A program made the translations under genes and the position numbers. From contig CAKQLP010000008.1 of NCBI GenBank assembly GCA_934254675.1, positions 23,843 through 87,842 on the forward strand: 64,000 bases of DNA, given 5' to 3'. Origin of the DNA: an uncultured Alphaproteobacteria bacterium (lineage in GTDB: Bacteria > Pseudomonadota > Alphaproteobacteria > RF32 > CAG-239). The first letter of the stretch is position 1. Each line of letters begins with the position of its first letter. A model generated the notes under the pieces. It searched no databases. It saw nothing but the letters and a program-made list of their open reading frames with translations, and had not been told where the DNA came from. This document shows positions 61,026 to 64,000 of the stretch, piece after piece.

Positions 61026-61974
61026 GTTTGATAAAAAAATCGCTATTGATACGGTAAATAAAGAAATTGACACATTGATAAAACTACGTGACAATTTATC
61101 TCCGGTATTAACAGAAGTGCTTGAAGTTATGCAAAAGGCTACAGGACGAATAATTATTACCGGTATGGGAAAATCCGGTCATATTGGGCGGAAAATTGCC
61201 GCATCTTTAGCTTCAACTGGTACGCCGTCATTTTTTGTACACCCTGCTGAAGCCAGCCACGGAGATTTGGGAATGATTACTCCTAAAGACGTAGTAATAG
61301 CCATTTCCAATAGTGGAGAAGCCAAAGAATTAGTGGATATTGTAAATTATTGCAAACGTTACGGTGTGCCGTTAATCGGAATGACTAAAAATCCAGAAAG
61401 TTCATTAGGCAAAGCTGCTGATTATATTTTGCTATTGCCAGATAATGGCGAGGCTTGTCCTTTGGGATTGGCACCTACAAATTCAACCACTGCCACATTG
61501 GTAATGGGAGATATTTTAACAACAGATTTGATGGCCAGACGCCAGTTTACGGCAGCAGACTTCAAAGCTCGCCATCCTGGCGGAAAATTAGGCTCTATTT
61601 TACAAAAAGTCGCTGATTTGATGCATTCAGGAAATGATATTCCGCTGGTTTCTGAAAATGACTTTATGGATAAAGCTCTTCTAGAAATGACATCTAAAAT
61701 GTTGGGTTGCGTTGGTATTGTTGATAAAAAAGGTGATTTATTAGGAATTATTACCGATGGTGATTTGCGACGGGCAATGAATATGCAGCTGATATTTAAA
61801 TCTGTGCAAGATATAATGACAAAATCTCCGAAAACCATTACTAAAGATGCTCTTGTGGCTGAAGCAGTTAAAAAGATGAATGATAATCACATAACTTGCT
61901 TATTTGTAGTTGAAGATAAAAAGCCAATCGGTGTAATTCACATTCACGATTGCTTAAACGCTGGAGTAGCTTGA
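61015..61974 (+). CDS. kpsF: Arabinose-5-phosphate isomerase, KpsF/KdsD family
   Basis: Converts ribulose-5-phosphate to arabinose-5-phosphate, the precursor of Kdo. The 319-residue product has an SIS domain (about 35-170) with TGMGKSGHIGRKIAASLASTG and ISNSGEAKEL, LGLAPTNSTTA and the RRQFTAADFKARHPGGKLG hinge, then two CBS domains (about 205-319). Length is normal. AAGGAGGG before the ATG decides the start. Its place in a surface polysaccharide operon suggests the capsule paralogue (KpsF) rather than the housekeeping KdsD. Confidence 0.94.
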   Translation: MDFEFDKKIAIDTVNKEIDTLIKLRDNLSPVLTEVLEVMQKATGRIIITGMGKSGHIGRKIAASLASTGTPSFFVHPAEASHGDLGMITPKDVVIAISNSGEAKELVDIVNYCKRYGVPLIGMTKNPESSLGKAADYILLLPDNGEACPLGLAPTNSTTATLVMGDILTTDLMARRQFTAADFKARHPGGKLGSILQKVADLMHSGNDIPLVSENDFMDKALLEMTSKMLGCVGIVDKKGDLLGIITDGDLRRAMNMQLIFKSVQDIMTKSPKTITKDALVAEAVKKMNDNHITCLFVVEDKKPIGVIHIHDCLNAGVA

Positions 61975-62825
61975 TGGTTGACATTGTCAAACACTTATCA
62001 GGACACTCAGGATGTGCAGTAGATTTATGCCGTGACGGCGAGGAAATATTTGTACGAAAATCTTCAGGCTCTGAAGAATATAGCCGGCGGCTAAAGAAGC
62101 AATTTATCAAGCAGAAAAAATTTTCGCTATCCACGGTGCAAACACCTCAAATATTGAAATATGGAACGGATAAAGACGGAATTTTTTGGTTTGATATGGA
62201 GTTTGTAAACGGTATAACTTTGGCTGAATATATGCATAGCATAAAGGTTAAAGAAATAGTTGATTTGATGAAAGTTTTGTTTTCATCGTTAATGATAAAA
62301 GATGGAAAAGTTAACCATAAAGCCAACGAATTGTTCGGAGCAAAAATAAACTCGTTAAAAAAGAAATTAGGAACAGAAAATCCATTATTAAAACAAGCTT
62401 TTTCTAAGTTAGAAAATTTTGATTTTAAACAGATACCTCAAACCCATTGTTGCGGAGATTTGACTCTGGAAAACATAATATTAGCCCCTACCGGAAAAAT
62501 ATATCTAATTGACTTATTAGATTCTTTTTATAATTCGTGGATGGTAGATGTTGCTAAACTTTTGCAAGATATAGATTTAGGCTGGTCATATCGTCACATA
62601 AAACGGGATTATAACCTAAATTTACGTTTAGGCATAGCAAAGCAAGCATTGATAGAGGATATTCTACAGCTGGAAAACGGTAAAGCACTGCTTAGAAATA
62701 TTTATTATGTTTTGCTTTTAAATGTTTTGCGAATTTATCCATATACCCACGATGAAGAAACGATGAATTTTTTGAATGGAGCTACCGAAAAAGTTTTAAA
62801 TACAATAGAAAGTATGGAGGATTAA
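61974..62825 (+). CDS. Aminoglycoside/choline-kinase-like phosphotransferase
   Basis: A 283-residue kinase-fold protein. THCCGDLTLENIIL is the catalytic Asp loop (usually HGDLHPGNIL), with Cys-Gly replacing His-Gly, and YLIDLLDSFYNSWMVDVAKL carries the metal-binding Asp. The N-terminal EIFVRKSSGSEEYSRRLKKQ provides the ATP-binding Lys region. It overlaps kpsF at TGATG, with GGAG before. A second kinase besides the domain in the fusion at 58108, with little obvious similarity beyond motifs. It may phosphorylate a sugar or polyol. Confidence 0.8.
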   Translation: MVDIVKHLSGHSGCAVDLCRDGEEIFVRKSSGSEEYSRRLKKQFIKQKKFSLSTVQTPQILKYGTDKDGIFWFDMEFVNGITLAEYMHSIKVKEIVDLMKVLFSSLMIKDGKVNHKANELFGAKINSLKKKLGTENPLLKQAFSKLENFDFKQIPQTHCCGDLTLENIILAPTGKIYLIDLLDSFYNSWMVDVAKLLQDIDLGWSYRHIKRDYNLNLRLGIAKQALIEDILQLENGKALLRNIYYVLLLNVLRIYPYTHDEETMNFLNGATEKVLNTIESMED

Positions 62826-63884
62826 ATGAATACTTTAATAATTCCTTGCGCTGGAAAATCTAGCCGATTTCCAAATATGAAGCCCAAATATATGCTAACG
62901 CATCCAGACGGAAATTTGATGATTGAAAAAGCGATGGAAAACATCAATTTAGAAGTTTTTAATCGTGTTATAATAACCATTGTAAAACCGCACGATGAAA
63001 AATATGACGCAAAATTGATAATGGAACAAGTGTTTGCAAATAATCCGAAAATAGAAATATGCATGCTTGATAATTTTACCTCATCAGCGAGTGAAACAAT
63101 TTATTTAACACTAACTAAAATGAAAGTGGAAGGTTCGTTTGTAATCAAAGATTCAGACAATCGGGTCGGCATAGAATTTGATGATAAAATCAAAAATATG
63201 ATTGTCGGTTATGATTTGCGAGAACATAAAGATATATCAAATATTCCGGGCAAAAGTTTTTTGATTGTCAATGAACAAAACCTGATACAGGATATTATCG
63301 AAAAACAAGTGGTTTCCAACATCATTTGCTTAGGCGTATATTGTTTTGAAAATGCGCAAGATTTTATAAAAGCGTATCAAGAAATGACCGAACGCAAAAT
63401 AAGCGGAGAAATGTATATCAGCCATTTAATTTCGTATTTACTGTCAACCAATAAATACGTTTTTGAAGCTCAAATGGCAACTTCATACGACGATTGGGGA
63501 ACACTGACCGAATGGAAAGCCGAACAGAAAAAATGGCGTACATATTTTGTGGACGTTGATGGTGTTATTATGAAAAATTCCGGCAAATACGGAAAAATTA
63601 ACTGGTATAACAACAAAGAATATTTAGAAGATAATGTTGCTGTATTGAAAGAGTTGCAAGATAATGGCGCGCAAATTGTGATAACAACTTCACGTCCAGA
63701 GGAATGTAGAACAGACTTAGAAAAGCTTTTGAGTTCAGTAGGCTTAAAACCATACGCAATTTTGATGGGAATGAATCACGCAGCGCGCGTTGTGATAAAC
63801 GATTTTGCTCCGACAAATCCATACCCGTCTGGCATTGCCATTACCTTACCGAGAAATAGTAACATTAAAGAATATGTGGAGTAA
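62826..63884 (+). CDS. Nucleotidyltransferase-HAD fusion protein
   Basis: A 352-residue fusion. Residues 1-235 are a nucleotidyltransferase (IIPCAGKSSRFPNMKPKYML with the GKSSR loop; FVIKDSDN with the metal Asp). Residues 240-352 are a HAD domain (YFVDVDGVIMKN; TTSRPEECR; VVINDFAPTN). It has the same two activities as the separate genes at 58108 and 59639, joined in another order. Starts directly after the kinase stop. A phosphatase and a nucleotidyltransferase in one chain suggests channelling of a sugar phosphate. Confidence 0.85.
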   Translation: MNTLIIPCAGKSSRFPNMKPKYMLTHPDGNLMIEKAMENINLEVFNRVIITIVKPHDEKYDAKLIMEQVFANNPKIEICMLDNFTSSASETIYLTLTKMKVEGSFVIKDSDNRVGIEFDDKIKNMIVGYDLREHKDISNIPGKSFLIVNEQNLIQDIIEKQVVSNIICLGVYCFENAQDFIKAYQEMTERKISGEMYISHLISYLLSTNKYVFEAQMATSYDDWGTLTEWKAEQKKWRTYFVDVDGVIMKNSGKYGKINWYNNKEYLEDNVAVLKELQDNGAQIVITTSRPEECRTDLEKLLSSVGLKPYAILMGMNHAARVVINDFAPTNPYPSGIAITLPRNSNIKEYVE

Positions 63885-63887
63885 ATT

Positions 63888-64000
63888 ATGAGACATATAG
63901 ATAGTTCTGAAATATCGGTTGTTGTACAAGGAGCAATTAGTGATAAATTTACAAAACGAGTTCTTGTAAGTATACGAAAGTATTTACCAAAATCTGAAAT
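63888..64000 (+). CDS. WavE-family polysaccharide synthesis protein, N-terminal part
   Basis: 37 codons are visible before the window ends. ISVVVQGAISDKFTKRVLVS followed by IRKYLPKSE is the conserved start of WavE-type lipopolysaccharide/capsule proteins. GTGGAG precedes the ATG. It shows that the operon continues to the right. Confidence 0.75.
   Translation, partial: MRHIDSSEISVVVQGAISDKFTKRVLVSIRKYLPKSE

Overview
The window is AT-rich, densely coded DNA of a Gram-negative bacterium. Three things point to the Alphaproteobacteria: the divergent bamE / DUF177-rpmF-plsX-fabH block, the form of tRNA-Met(CAU), and a C4 zinc-type bL32. A bifunctional AdhE, a radical-SAM HemW and several cell-surface systems suggest a fermentative, probably host-associated organism; gut alphaproteobacteria are the best guess, but that is inference.

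Layout. 1-12 kb: a partial ankyrin-type secreted protein, psd, a large beta-helical autotransporter, endonuclease IV, an NfeD/SPFH pair and an unrecognised 1017-residue protein. 12.1-16.4 kb: a translationally overlapping operon (GT39, GT2, YdjC-family deacetylase, GtrA flippase, thiol protein) whose logic matches amino-sugar decoration of lipid A. 16.4-17.5 kb: rhodanese and rnhB. 17.6-27.8 kb: a 10.2-kb genomic island inserted in the 3' end of tRNA-Arg(CCU) and bounded by an exact 18-bp repeat. It carries a tyrosine integrase, an excisionase-like HTH, a DUF3800 protein, two serine recombinases with recombination-site-like repeats, and a seven-gene minus-strand cassette of SPFH, zinc-ribbon and membrane proteins.

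27.8-41 kb: a lipoprotein, a repeat-rich wrecked pilin locus, adhE, a YgiW-type OB-fold protein, pepF, a GlmU-type uridylyltransferase lacking its acetyltransferase half, a DUF2207 protein, a repeat protein and a pilin with a 73-residue leader. The intact pilin and the wrecked one are each preceded by a structured leader with the same helix order but different paired bases, ending in an intrinsic terminator just before an identical ribosome binding site. This is the strongest candidate here for an undescribed regulatory RNA. 41-56.3 kb is core: fatty acid/phospholipid synthesis, bamE, an FtsK-type motor without membrane domain, algH, a DsbD/ScsB protein, skp, dgkA, hemW, a transporter, uup, a Sel1 protein and a MprF-type membrane protein.

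56.4-64 kb: after tRNA-Met and an ISL3 transposase remnant, a surface-polysaccharide operon starts with a serine-recombinase-like protein that has lost its catalytic arginines, then nucleotidyltransferase, kinase and HAD modules in several fusions, KpsF, a GT9-like protein and the start of a WavE-family gene.
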